Shown here one piece after another: positions 32,627 through 41,728 of a stretch of DNA of 61,481 nucleotides. The notes beneath the pieces are model-generated. The model ran no database searches. It was not told the origin of the DNA and worked only from the letters and a program-made list of their open reading frames with translations. Each line of letters starts with the position of its first letter. Position 1 is the stretch's first letter. Origin of the DNA: Aquicoccus porphyridii (GTDB taxonomy: Bacteria; Pseudomonadota; Alphaproteobacteria; Rhodobacterales; Rhodobacteraceae); NCBI RefSeq assembly GCF_008369105.1, contig NZ_VINQ01000002.1, positions 1-61,481 of the forward strand. Direction: 5' to 3'. Made by a program: the position numbers and the translations under genes.

Positions 32627-35185
32627 TCAGTAGAGGCCGCCCGAACTCAGGGTGCCAAAGTTCGCCTTGGGGCCGACCACGGCCTTTTTGCCGGTCGATG
32701 TCGTGACCTGCCGTCCGCTATTGGCCTCGCGTGCCTCGTCGAACAACGGCAGGTTTTCACCCATTGCAAAACCGCCATCATACATCACGCCGAACAGCGG
32801 TTCTTCGCCTTCGCGGAAACATTCGGCGACCACGTGATCCCCGTTCGCATCCGGACCAAGAGGCGCGCCGGTGAAACGGTCGATGTTGATAAAGGTGCAT
32901 TCCCTTGGAACACGGAACTGCCCGCCGCCATATTTCTTGATCGCTTCGCTCATGAACCTTTGAAAGACAGGGCCACACATCCCCCCGCCCGATGCCCCGC
33001 GGCCAAGGCCGCGCGGATTGTCGTATCCAATATAGCACCCGGCCACGATGTTCGATGTGAAGCCAATGAACCAGACATCCTTGGCCTCGTTGGTTGTCCC
33101 GGTTTTGCCCGCAACGGGCACCGGCAGGTTTACCGTTCTCGCGGCTGTGCCACGATCAACCACGCCACGCATCATCGACGTCAATTGATAGGCCGTCACT
33201 TCGTTCATGACCCTCTCGCGATATGACACGATCTCGGGGCTCTCGCTTCGGGATATGGCGGGGTTGTCGCAATCGCGGCAATCACGCGTGTCGTGACGAT
33301 AGACAGTCTTGCCATATCGGTCCTGCACCCGGTCAACCAGCGTCGGCTCGACCCGCTGGCCACCATTGGCAAACATCGCATAGGCCGCGACCATCTTGAA
33401 CAGGGTGCTTTCTTCGGACCCGAGAGCATTGGCCAGAAACGGGCTCATGTGATCATAAACGCCAAAGCGTTCGGCATAATCCGCCACCACGTCCATCCCC
33501 ACCTCCTGGGCAAGGCGGACTGTCATCAAGTTGCGTGAGCGCTCGATTCCGGTGCGCAGCGGCGTTGGTCCATAGAACTGGTTCGACGCGTTTCGGGGCC
33601 GCCAGACCCCCTGCGGCGTGTTGATCTCGATCGGGGCGTCAACCACGATTGTCGCCGGCGAATACCCGCTGTCCAACGCCGACGCAAAGACAAAGGGCTT
33701 GAAGGACGAACCGGGCTGTCGACGCGCCTGCGTGGCGCGGTTGAACACCGAATGCTGATAGGAAAACCCGCCCTGCATCGCGATCACGCGACCGGTATTG
33801 ACGTCCATCGCCATGAAGCCGCCTTGAACCTCGGGAACCTGTCGCAAGGTCCAGCGGATGAAGCTGCCGTCGCTATCGCTCGTCATGCGCCGCACATGCA
33901 CGACATCCCCGACATCGAGAAGATCGGCGGCCACCCGCGCCTTGCGCCCAAGTTTACCGTCCTCAAGCCTCTTGCGAGCCCACTGCACGTCATTGGCAGG
34001 AATCCAGTGGCCGTCCTCGTCATCTTCGACACCTTCGATCCCGATGCGTGCGTCATTCGCCCCCAGTTCAAGGACCACAGCCGGATACCATGGATTCTCA
34101 AGATCAATATCACGGGCGATATCGACCTCTGCCAATGCCTCCCGCCATCGTGCTTCGCTTTCAAGCGCTTCCGGGGCAAGCGCCTCGCCCGTGCCGCGCC
34201 ATATCCCAAGCCCCCGGTCATATTCCTCGAGCTGAAGCTGCAAGGCATGGGCTGCAATCTTCTGCATGTCGGGATCGACGGTTGCGCGCACGCTCAAGCC
34301 GCCGGAAAAGAACTCTTCCTCGCCGAAATCCTCTGACAATTGCCTGCGGATTTCGTCAGTGAAATAATCCCTGGGAGGCAAATCCCCGCGATAGCTTTCG
34401 AAATCCCCGTTCTGGACAGAACGAAGCGGTTGCTCGATTTCCCTCTCGTAAACCGCCTGGGTCAAGTATCCGTTCTCCAACATCTCCCTCAGAACGAAAT
34501 TCCGCCGCGCCATCAACCGATCCTTGCGACGGACCGGGTGATAATCGCTCGGCGCTTTGGGCAATGACGCGAGGAATGCCGCCTCATGCGGCGCCAGTTC
34601 TTCAAGTGACTTGTTGAAATAGCTTTGCGACGCTGCCGCGACCCCATAGGAGTTCTGCCCGAGGAAAATCTCGTTGAGATAGAGCTCCAGTATCTGGTCC
34701 TTGCTCAGCGTTTCCTCGAGGCGCGTGGCGAGGATGATTTCCTTGATCTTGCGCTCGGCCCTTCTGTCCCCTGACAACAAGAAGTTCTTCATCACCTGCT
34801 GGGTGATGGTCGAGGCGCCGCGGATATCGCTGCCGCGTGAGCGCACGGCTTCGTAGGCGGCAATAAGGATGCCGCGCATGTCATAGCCCTGATGGTCATA
34901 AAAATTCTTGTCTTCGGCGCTGATGAACGCCTGTTTGACCACATCGGGAATATCCTCGGCGAGCACGAACAGGCGCCTTTCCTGCGCGAATTCGTCGATG
35001 ATCCTTCCTTCGCCGGAATAGATACGGCTGATTGTCGGGGGCGTGTATTGCGCCAGGCTGGCATGGCTGGGCAGATCCTGCCCATAGATCCAGAAGACCG
35101 CCCCCACCGACAGGGCAACCATCATCACCCCCATCGTGATGAGGCTGAATAGCCCCCCCAATGTCGACAAGACAAATCTCAGCAC
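32627..35185 (-). CDS. mrcA: Penicillin-binding protein 1A
   Basis: 852 residues, bifunctional class A PBP. An N-terminal membrane anchor (LSTLGGLFSLITMGVMMVAL) is followed by a glycosyltransferase-51 domain (EDKNFYDHQGYDMRGI with catalytic Glu, and GGSTITQQ-like GASTITQQVMKN), an OB-like linker, and the transpeptidase with SxxK in RRQPGSSFKPFVFA, SxN-like region and KTGTT. It polymerises and cross-links peptidoglycan. A promoter is readable just upstream. Confidence 0.94.
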   Translation of the reverse strand: MLRFVLSTLGGLFSLITMGVMMVALSVGAVFWIYGQDLPSHASLAQYTPPTISRIYSGEGRIIDEFAQERRLFVLAEDIPDVVKQAFISAEDKNFYDHQGYDMRGILIAAYEAVRSRGSDIRGASTITQQVMKNFLLSGDRRAERKIKEIILATRLEETLSKDQILELYLNEIFLGQNSYGVAAASQSYFNKSLEELAPHEAAFLASLPKAPSDYHPVRRKDRLMARRNFVLREMLENGYLTQAVYEREIEQPLRSVQNGDFESYRGDLPPRDYFTDEIRRQLSEDFGEEEFFSGGLSVRATVDPDMQKIAAHALQLQLEEYDRGLGIWRGTGEALAPEALESEARWREALAEVDIARDIDLENPWYPAVVLELGANDARIGIEGVEDDEDGHWIPANDVQWARKRLEDGKLGRKARVAADLLDVGDVVHVRRMTSDSDGSFIRWTLRQVPEVQGGFMAMDVNTGRVIAMQGGFSYQHSVFNRATQARRQPGSSFKPFVFASALDSGYSPATIVVDAPIEINTPQGVWRPRNASNQFYGPTPLRTGIERSRNLMTVRLAQEVGMDVVADYAERFGVYDHMSPFLANALGSEESTLFKMVAAYAMFANGGQRVEPTLVDRVQDRYGKTVYRHDTRDCRDCDNPAISRSESPEIVSYRERVMNEVTAYQLTSMMRGVVDRGTAARTVNLPVPVAGKTGTTNEAKDVWFIGFTSNIVAGCYIGYDNPRGLGRGASGGGMCGPVFQRFMSEAIKKYGGGQFRVPRECTFINIDRFTGAPLGPDANGDHVVAECFREGEEPLFGVMYDGGFAMGENLPLFDEAREANSGRQVTTSTGKKAVVGPKANFGTLSSGGLY

Positions 35186-35211
35186 GCGCGCCCCCTGAAC
35201 CTCGTCCTGCC

Positions 35212-35240
35212 TATATAGGTAGCGAGCAGCACATGGTCAA
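35212..35240 (-). promoter_or_regulatory. Promoter of mrcA (and probably prfB)
   Basis: On the minus strand TTGACC (35240-35235), 17 nt, then TATATA (35217-35212) 27 nt upstream of the mrcA ATG. A strong sigma-70-like match. Since amiC ends at 35304 on the same strand, this gives mrcA-prfB its own promoter. Confidence 0.7.
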
Positions 35241-35303
35241 AACACATTGCTGCAACCGATCGGCTGGAAACTGCCTGTTTTCTGCGCATGATGCGTGGCC
35301 CCG

Positions 35304-36512
35304 TCATTGCCGCACCAGCCCGCGCAGAGATGCATCGGTGATCATCCAGGCCTGAATGCCATCGCGCAGCGCCTCGGCCATACTCTTGCGCCAGTCCGGG
35401 TTCGCGATGTTGCGCAGGTCGCGTTCGCTTGACATGAACCCGATTTCAAGGAGCACGGACGGGATATCCGCGGCCTTGAGCACCGAGAACGCGGCCGAGC
35501 GGTACGGGCGACGGTTGAGCGGCGCGTTGGCCGCGCGCAGCGACTCGATCAAGGACTCGGCAAGACGCTCGGTCCGGGGCTGGGTTTCGACGCGCGCCAA
35601 GTCCATCAGGATATCGGCCACCGTGTCATCCGTCCCGGTGAGGTCGATCCCGGCCAGAATATCGGCGCGGTTATGACGTTCGGCCAAAAGCGCGCTCGCC
35701 TTGTCGCTGGCCTGTTCCGACAGGGTGTGGATCGTCGCGCCCGTGGCGTGGCCGTCTGACAACGCATCGGCGTGAAGCGACAGGAACAGGTGCGCCCCGG
35801 CCTGATGGGCGATGGCGACCCGCCGTTCAAGCGACACGAACATATCCGAATCGCGGGTCAGAACGACCTCGATCCCGTCAACACGCAGCAGGGCCTCGCG
35901 CAGCTCGCGGGCGAAGACCAGCATGAGATCCTTTTCGGTATATCCATCACCCGTGGCCCCCGGATCAATCCCGCCGTGACCGGGATCGAGAACCACCACG
36001 ATGCGCCCCTCGGCATCGACCGACGGTGGCGGCGTGGACACACCCCAATCCGGCGTATCCGGTTTCACCGACAGCCGGGCAAACTGTTCACGAGTCACCG
36101 ACGCAAGATGCAGACGCAAATGCGCGGTGCTGCTCACCCGGTCGATGCGCATATCGCTTTGCCGCACCTTCATGGGCTGTGCCAGATCGAGCACCATGCG
36201 TGACCATCCGGGGCGAAATCCGCCGAAACGCACGTCCTCAACCCGCTCGGATCGATTGAAGGCGAGAGCACTAAGCCCGGTCCAATCCACTTCGCGAAAG
36301 TCGATCACAAGACGATCCGGCTCTTCCAGACTGAAAAAGCGATAAGGTACACCTTGGCTCAAATGCAGGTCGAGGGTGGTTTCATTGCCGTGATCCGCCA
36401 ACAGGCTTTGATCCGGGTCGACCCGTGCCAGACCGCTCAGATCCTGTGCCATGGCCGGAACAGCCAGCCAGAACAGCGCCAGAACGACGAAGAGTTGATA
36501 GAATCTGCTCAT
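35304..36512 (-). CDS. amiC: N-acetylmuramoyl-L-alanine amidase, AmiC-like
   Basis: 402 residues. Signal peptide MSRFYQLFVVLALFWLAVPAMAQ; AMIN domain about 50-150; amidase_3 zinc domain with VVLDPGHGGIDPGA, the EKDLM Glu, HADAL and the C-terminal LLEIGFMSSERD, giving the His/Glu zinc ligands. Cleaves peptide stems from peptidoglycan during daughter-cell separation in the periplasm. ATG 36512 chosen because AGGTGG precedes it and the signal peptide starts there. Sits upstream of mrcA on the same strand. Confidence 0.93.
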   Translation of the reverse strand: MSRFYQLFVVLALFWLAVPAMAQDLSGLARVDPDQSLLADHGNETTLDLHLSQGVPYRFFSLEEPDRLVIDFREVDWTGLSALAFNRSERVEDVRFGGFRPGWSRMVLDLAQPMKVRQSDMRIDRVSSTAHLRLHLASVTREQFARLSVKPDTPDWGVSTPPPSVDAEGRIVVVLDPGHGGIDPGATGDGYTEKDLMLVFARELREALLRVDGIEVVLTRDSDMFVSLERRVAIAHQAGAHLFLSLHADALSDGHATGATIHTLSEQASDKASALLAERHNRADILAGIDLTGTDDTVADILMDLARVETQPRTERLAESLIESLRAANAPLNRRPYRSAAFSVLKAADIPSVLLEIGFMSSERDLRNIANPDWRKSMAEALRDGIQAWMITDASLRGLVRQ

Positions 36513-36569
36513 AAGCCCGCCACCTGGGTCTTTTGACAGAACCCTATCGCAAATGCAGACCAATGGAAA

Positions 36570-37715
36570 TCATCCACGCGCCTGCATGAAGCGTTTGAGC
36601 CGTGCGAGCCCTTCGCGGATATCCCCGGTCGAGCGGGCATAGGAAAACCGGATCGTGCCGTGACCGCGATGCGGATCGAAATCAAGGCCCGGTGTGACCG
36701 CAACCCCGGCCTTTTCAAGGATTTCCGCCGCAAAGGCGCGGCTGTCGTCGGTCAGGTGCGAGACATCGGCATAAACATAGAACGCCCCGTCGGGCGGTGC
36801 AATCCGGTCGAACCCGGCGTCGGACAGCCCCTCGAGCATCAAGGTCCGGTTGGCCTTGTAGACCGCGAGATTGCCCTGCAATTCCTCGTCACACTCCATC
36901 GCGGCAAGCGCTGCCACCTGCCCGGCATGCGACGCACAGATAAACAGGTTCTGCGCCAGCCGTTCGATCAGGCGGACATGCGCCTCGGGGACGACCATCC
37001 AGCCGACCCGCCAACCGGTCATCGAGAAATACTTGGAAAAGGAATTGATCACATAGGCGTCGTCGGTGATTTCAAGCGCCGTCACTGCCTTGGATTCGTA
37101 CTCGATGCCGTGATAAATTTCATCGCTGATAAAGGCGATGTCACGCGCGGCACAGGTTTCTATCAGTGAAGAAAGCGCCGGTTTGTCGAGCATCGTGCCG
37201 CTTGGATTCGCCGGGGAAGCCACCATAAGTCCTTGCAAATCAAGGTTTTCCAGATCACCTGGCACTGGCTGGAGCCGGTTTTCATCGCGCGCGGCAATGC
37301 CCACGGGTTCTACATTGAGCGCGCGCAGGATCTGCCGGTAGGAAGGATAGCCCGGCTCGCCGATGCCGACGCGATCACCCGCATCAAAGAGCGCCGTGAA
37401 GGCAAGGACGAACGCCCCCGACGACCCCGCGGTGACGATCACGCGGCCCGGATCAAGGTCGACATCATACCAGTCGCCATAAAGCCGCGCGATCCGTTGA
37501 CGAAGCGCGGGCAGGCCAAGCGCCACGGAGTATCCCAGCGGCTCGTCCTTCATCGCCCGGGCAAGCGCCGTGCGCGCGCCTTGCGGGGCGGGCGTTCCTG
37601 GTTGGCCCACCTCCATGTGGATGACGTGCCGCCCGGCCTCTTCGGCGCGGCGGGCGGCCTCCATGACATCCATCACAATGAAGGGATCGACCTGACCGCG
37701 CCTTGAGTTCCGCAT
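36570..37715 (-). CDS. PLP-dependent class I/II aminotransferase
   Basis: 381 residues. The PLP lysine is in NSFSKYFSMTGWRVGW; SPANPSGT and SDEIYHGIEY are the other fold-type I blocks. Closest in pattern to aspartate/alanine-type aminotransferases of subfamily I gamma. Start at ATG 37715 (MRNSRRGQVDPF) rather than a longer upstream frame that antisenses the neighbouring protease gene. The two start codons are divergent and only 55 nt apart. Substrate unknown. Confidence 0.88.
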   Translation of the reverse strand: MRNSRRGQVDPFIVMDVMEAARRAEEAGRHVIHMEVGQPGTPAPQGARTALARAMKDEPLGYSVALGLPALRQRIARLYGDWYDVDLDPGRVIVTAGSSGAFVLAFTALFDAGDRVGIGEPGYPSYRQILRALNVEPVGIAARDENRLQPVPGDLENLDLQGLMVASPANPSGTMLDKPALSSLIETCAARDIAFISDEIYHGIEYESKAVTALEITDDAYVINSFSKYFSMTGWRVGWMVVPEAHVRLIERLAQNLFICASHAGQVAALAAMECDEELQGNLAVYKANRTLMLEGLSDAGFDRIAPPDGAFYVYADVSHLTDDSRAFAAEILEKAGVAVTPGLDFDPHRGHGTIRFSYARSTGDIREGLARLKRFMQARG

Positions 37716-37770
37716 GAATTTCTTCCTAACTGTGCTGGATCGGTTTTCACAGGGAGAGGAACCCGCGTCA

Positions 37771-39096
37771 ATGCACCGCCTACTAGCAATCTGTCTCACG
37801 GGCGCGTTGTTCCTCGCCTCGGTGCTGCCTGCGTCGGCGGTCACGTTGCTGCGCGATCCGGATATCGAACATGCGTTGAACCAACTCGCCAAGCCGGTTC
37901 TGACCGCGGCCGGGTTGTCGCCTGCAAGGGTCAGGATACTGGTGGTTCAGGACCGGAACATGAACGCCTTTGTTATTGATAACAATCATATTTTCATTCA
38001 CTCCGGCATGATCATGCGCCTCGATGACGCGGCCGAATTACAGGCCGTGATCGCGCATGAGGCCGCGCATCTTGCCCATGGCCATATCGCGCGGCGCATG
38101 TTGAATGCCCGGGTGGCGAAAAACGTCGCGGGTATCGGCATGGCCCTCGCCGCAGCCGCAGCAGCGAGCGGAAGCAGCGAGGCGGCAACCGCGCTTGGCG
38201 TGGGGATTTCCAGTTCGGCCAGCCGCGTTTTCATGGGCCACACGCGGGCCGAGGAATCATCGGCCGATCAATCGGCCATCCGTTACATGGCGCGGGCGGG
38301 CGTCAATCCGAACGGGTTGGTCCGGGTGATTGAGATCTTCGCGGGGCAGGAACTGATCTCGGCCGCGCGGCAAGACCCCTATGCGCGCACCCACCCGATG
38401 AGCCGTGATCGGCTGCGCCATGCCAATGCGCTTGCCGATACTTACACGAAAACAAACGCTTCCGACCCGAAGTTCGACTACTGGTTCTCGCGCGCCAAGG
38501 GCAAACTCACCGCCTTTCTCAGATCGCCCAAATGGACGCGCAGCCGCGCCGGGGACAGCGCGGCGCCTGATATCGAGCTGATGCGGCGCGCCATTTCGCA
38601 TCATCGTGACAGCAACACCGCGAAAGCCGTTGCCGCAATGCAGAAACTTCTTGCCGCACATCCCCGCGACCCGTTCTATCATGAACTTTACGGCCAAATC
38701 CTTATGGAAAGCCGAAGCACCCGCGCGGCGCTCACTGCCTATCGCAATGCGGTCAATCTCGCGCCGCGCGATGCGCTGATCCTGGGCAGCTATGGTCATG
38801 CACTTCTTGCCGCAGGGGACAGCGCGAATGCCCTGAAAACCCTTGAGAAATCACGCGCCTCGGATGGAAATAACGCAAGAGTGATGAGGGATCTGGGCCA
38901 AGCCTATGCGAAAAGCGGGCAAATGGGCATGGCGTCGCTGGTGACGTCAGAACGATATGCGTTGCAAGGGCGGATGGAAGATGCCGGTATTCACGCGAAA
39001 CGCGCATCGGACCTTTTGCCACGTGGGTCAACCGGTTGGCAACGGGCGCAGGATGTGCTTTTGGCGGCTGAGGCCGCGAGCAAGAAACGGAGATAG
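37771..39096 (+). CDS. M48 family periplasmic metalloprotease with TPR, BepA-like
   Basis: 441 residues. Signal peptide MHRLLAICLTGALFLASVLPASA. The zinc helix is HEAAH in VIAHEAAHLAHGHIARR with the third ligand in RAEESSADQSAIRYMARAG. C-terminal third is TPR-type (repeats near AALTAYRNAVNLAPRDALI). Architecture matches BepA/YfgC, which maintains outer-membrane protein (LptD) assembly. Ribosome site GGGAGAGGAAC decides the start. Followed within 6 nt by a Dsb protein, pointing to a periplasmic folding operon. Confidence 0.9.
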   Translation: MHRLLAICLTGALFLASVLPASAVTLLRDPDIEHALNQLAKPVLTAAGLSPARVRILVVQDRNMNAFVIDNNHIFIHSGMIMRLDDAAELQAVIAHEAAHLAHGHIARRMLNARVAKNVAGIGMALAAAAAASGSSEAATALGVGISSSASRVFMGHTRAEESSADQSAIRYMARAGVNPNGLVRVIEIFAGQELISAARQDPYARTHPMSRDRLRHANALADTYTKTNASDPKFDYWFSRAKGKLTAFLRSPKWTRSRAGDSAAPDIELMRRAISHHRDSNTAKAVAAMQKLLAAHPRDPFYHELYGQILMESRSTRAALTAYRNAVNLAPRDALILGSYGHALLAAGDSANALKTLEKSRASDGNNARVMRDLGQAYAKSGQMGMASLVTSERYALQGRMEDAGIHAKRASDLLPRGSTGWQRAQDVLLAAEAASKKRR

Positions 39097-39102
39097 AAGA
39101 TC

Positions 39103-39852
39103 ATGAAACCCACCCTTCCCTTTGCGCTGGTCGCCGGGCTGATGCTGACCGCGCCGGCCGGGGCCTTCGACCTGACCGCGATGAGTGCCGATGAACGCAG
39201 CGCGTTTCGCGCCGAGATTCGCAGCTATCTTCTTGAAAACCCTGAAATCATCATGGAAGCGGTGGCGGTGCTGGAACAACGTCAGGCCGAGCGGCAGTCC
39301 GAGGACGACCAGACGCTGGTGCAGGTCAACTCCGAAGCGCTGTTCAACGACCCCGATTCCTGGGTGGGGGGCAATCCGGATGGGGACGTCACCATCGTCG
39401 AATTCCTGGATTACCGTTGCGGCTATTGCCGCCGTGCCCATGACGAGGTGGCACAATTGCTTGAAACGGATGGAAATATCCGAATGATTGTCAAGGAATT
39501 TCCGATACTTGGCGCGGATTCCGTGATCTCGTCACGCTTCGCGATCGCGACGCTTCAACTCGCGGGGGACGAGGCCTATCACGCGGTGAGCGATGCGCTG
39601 ATGAAGCTCAAACCCAGCCCGGAGGAAGCGGTCTTGCGGCGGCTGGCCGACTCGTTCGATCTTGATGCGGACGCGATCTTTGAGCGGATGGAGAGCGACG
39701 AGGTGGGCCGGGTGATCGAGGCGAACCGTGCGCTGGCCCAGCGGATGAGTATCAATGGAACACCCACTTTTGTCGTGGAAGACCAAATGCTTAGGGGGTA
39801 TGTGCCGCTGGCCGGAATGATCGAGATCGTGGATGAAGTTCGCGACCGTTGA
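39103..39852 (+). CDS. DsbA-family periplasmic thiol oxidoreductase
   Basis: 249 residues. Signal peptide (ALVAGLMLTAPAGA), N-terminal helical dimerisation-like region, then the thioredoxin fold with active site CGYC in VEFLDYRCGYCRRAH and cis-Pro in INGTPTFVVEDQ. This is the Com1/ScsC/DsbG-like subclass that carries an N-terminal extension. Likely a disulfide oxidase or isomerase. Six nt after the BepA-like protease gene. Confidence 0.9.
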   Translation: MKPTLPFALVAGLMLTAPAGAFDLTAMSADERSAFRAEIRSYLLENPEIIMEAVAVLEQRQAERQSEDDQTLVQVNSEALFNDPDSWVGGNPDGDVTIVEFLDYRCGYCRRAHDEVAQLLETDGNIRMIVKEFPILGADSVISSRFAIATLQLAGDEAYHAVSDALMKLKPSPEEAVLRRLADSFDLDADAIFERMESDEVGRVIEANRALAQRMSINGTPTFVVEDQMLRGYVPLAGMIEIVDEVRDR

Positions 39853-39858
39853 TCCGCA

Positions 39859-40392
39859 ATGACACTGTTGCGCCTTGTTGTCCTGCTGCTCTGGCCGGGT
39901 GTGGTCATGGCCGGGACGGATTTCGGAGCCTTGACCCCCGAAGAACGCCGGATTCTGGATGATGAAATCCGGAGCGTTCTGGTGGAAAATCCAATCCTTC
40001 TCAATGGCTTGCACGGCATTCCTCAAGCGACCTACCCGGCACCCGCCTATGAAGAGGAGATCGCCGCCGATCACGCGCTGATCGCGCGGCACGCGGATGC
40101 GCTTTTCGATGACGATCTGCCGGGATTCGGTGACCCGGACGCGGAAAACATGATCGCGCTCTTTACCGCCGACGGCTGTGCCGACTGCAAGCGGGCGGAA
40201 GATGATTTGCGCGCATTGTCAGATGGTTACGACTTGAAAGTGATGTTGATCGACCGGGGCGAACATGGTGATCTGGCTGATGCGCTGGGGGTGGGCGACC
40301 TGCCTTTCTACGTCATGCCGCGGATGATGATCCAAGGGCATATGCCTGCCCCGGTCCTGGCGCGCTACCTCGAAAAAGGGACCGGGCAATAA
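39859..40392 (+). CDS. Thioredoxin-fold periplasmic protein with CADC motif
   Basis: 177 residues. Signal peptide LLRLVVLLLWPGVVMAG. The N-terminal region (LTPEERRILDDEIRSVLVENP) echoes that of the preceding Dsb protein, and a truncated thioredoxin fold follows with FTADGCADCKRAEDDL as the CxxC site and LGVGDLPFYVMP as the cis-Pro loop. Shorter than a full DsbA and without its helical insert. Probably a redox partner of the neighbour. Six nt after it. Confidence 0.75.
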   Translation: MTLLRLVVLLLWPGVVMAGTDFGALTPEERRILDDEIRSVLVENPILLNGLHGIPQATYPAPAYEEEIAADHALIARHADALFDDDLPGFGDPDAENMIALFTADGCADCKRAEDDLRALSDGYDLKVMLIDRGEHGDLADALGVGDLPFYVMPRMMIQGHMPAPVLARYLEKGTGQ

Positions 40393-40407
40393 CGCAGCGC
40401 GCGGTGG

Positions 40408-40466
40408 GGTTAACGCGATTTTTCGGCGAAAAATCGAGGGGTGATCTCCGGCTGCTGCCCGGCTGC
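40408..40466 (-). repeat. Composite intergenic repeat, copy 3, containing a CGATTTTTCG palindrome
   Basis: Read on the minus strand: two CAGCCGG units, AGATCACCCC, then the palindrome CGATTTTTCG-C-CGAAAAATCG (plus-strand 40416-40436) and GTTAACC. Same order as copies 1 and 2, but the variable stem is the palindrome. It sits in the convergent spacer between the Dsb operon and ispG. Confidence 0.7.
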
Positions 40467-40531
40467 AAAGCTTACACCGCCGCGTTGCAGCATTTCCCCG
40501 GCCAAAACCGGTTAACGCACCGTGCGGAGGA

Positions 40532-41647
40532 TCACGCCTCGCCCTCGGCTTCGATCTCCGCGGCGCGCTTTTCGACCAGTTCGACGATATGGTCGATCAT
40601 GCCTTCGTTGCCCTGCTTGTGATCCTGCTTGCCCGCGAGATAGACCATGCCCGAGCCGGCGCCACCGCCGGTAAAGCCGACATCGGTCATCAGCGCCTCG
40701 CCGGGGCCGTTCACCACGCAGCCGATGATCGACAGGCTCATCGGGGTGTGGATATGGGCGAGCCGTTTTTCCAGTTCCTCGACCGTCTTGATCACGTCGA
40801 ACCCCTGTCGCGCGCAGGACGGGCAGGAGATGATGTTGACCCCGCGATGGCGCAGGCCGAGCGATTTGAGGATCTCGAAGCCGACCTTGACCTCTTCGAC
40901 CGGATCGGCGGAGAGAGACACCCGGAGCGTGTCGCCGATGCCCATCCAGAGGAGTTGCCCCAGGCCGATCGCGCTCTTGATCGTGCCGGAGACGAGGCCC
41001 CCCGCCTCGGTGATGCCGAGATGGATCGGGGCGTCGGTGGCCTCGGCCAGTTGTTGATAGGCGGCGGCCGACATGAACACGTCGGAGGCTTTCACGCTGA
41101 TCTTGAATTCGTGGAAATCGTGGTCTTGCAGGATGCGGATATGGTCGAGCCCGCTTTCGACCATCGCGTCGGGGCAAGGCTCGCCGTATTTTTCAAGGAG
41201 GTGCTTTTCCAGACTGCCGGCATTCACGCCGATGCGAATCGAACAGCCATGATCGCGCGCGGCGGCGATGACATCGCGCACGCGCGATTCGTTGCCGATA
41301 TTGCCGGGATTGATGCGCAGGCAGGCGGCGCCCGCCTCGGCCGCCTCGATGGCGCGGCGATAGTGGAAATGGATGTCGGCGACGATGGGCACCGGGCTTT
41401 CGCGGGTGATCTCGTGCAGTGCTTTCGACGATGCCTCGTCGGGCACCGAGACGCGCACGATATCGGCCCCGGCTTCGGCGGCGGCCTGAACCTGGGCGAT
41501 GGTGGCCGCGATATCGGTGGTCGGCGTGTTGGTCATGGTCTGCACCGCGATGGGTGCATCGCCCCCGACCGGCACCGGGCCGACATGGATCTGGCGGCTT
41601 TTGCGGCGATAGATATTGCGCCACGGGCGGACGTGATTGAGAGACAT
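40532..41647 (-). CDS. ispG: 4-hydroxy-3-methylbut-2-enyl-diphosphate synthase
   Basis: 371 residues. Radical/iron-sulfur step of the MEP isoprenoid pathway. The three cluster cysteines are in [12 protein letters not shown] and [11 protein letters not shown]-terminal TIM-barrel blocks [11 protein letters not shown] and RINPGNIG are typical. ATG 41647 chosen because GGGAA lies at the right spacing for it; ATG 41653 would add two residues. Flavodoxin-dependent class by length and lack of the plant insert. Confidence 0.94.
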   Translation of the reverse strand: MSLNHVRPWRNIYRRKSRQIHVGPVPVGGDAPIAVQTMTNTPTTDIAATIAQVQAAAEAGADIVRVSVPDEASSKALHEITRESPVPIVADIHFHYRRAIEAAEAGAACLRINPGNIGNESRVRDVIAAARDHGCSIRIGVNAGSLEKHLLEKYGEPCPDAMVESGLDHIRILQDHDFHEFKISVKASDVFMSAAAYQQLAEATDAPIHLGITEAGGLVSGTIKSAIGLGQLLWMGIGDTLRVSLSADPVEEVKVGFEILKSLGLRHRGVNIISCPSCARQGFDVIKTVEELEKRLAHIHTPMSLSIIGCVVNGPGEALMTDVGFTGGGAGSGMVYLAGKQDHKQGNEGMIDHIVELVEKRAAEIEAEGEA

Positions 41648-41728
41648 GAGCATTTCCCGGTCGCGGTTGCTGTCAGGGGTTAGATAATCCCCCTGCCCCC
41701 GCGCTGCAATGCGGCGATTGAGTTCTGT

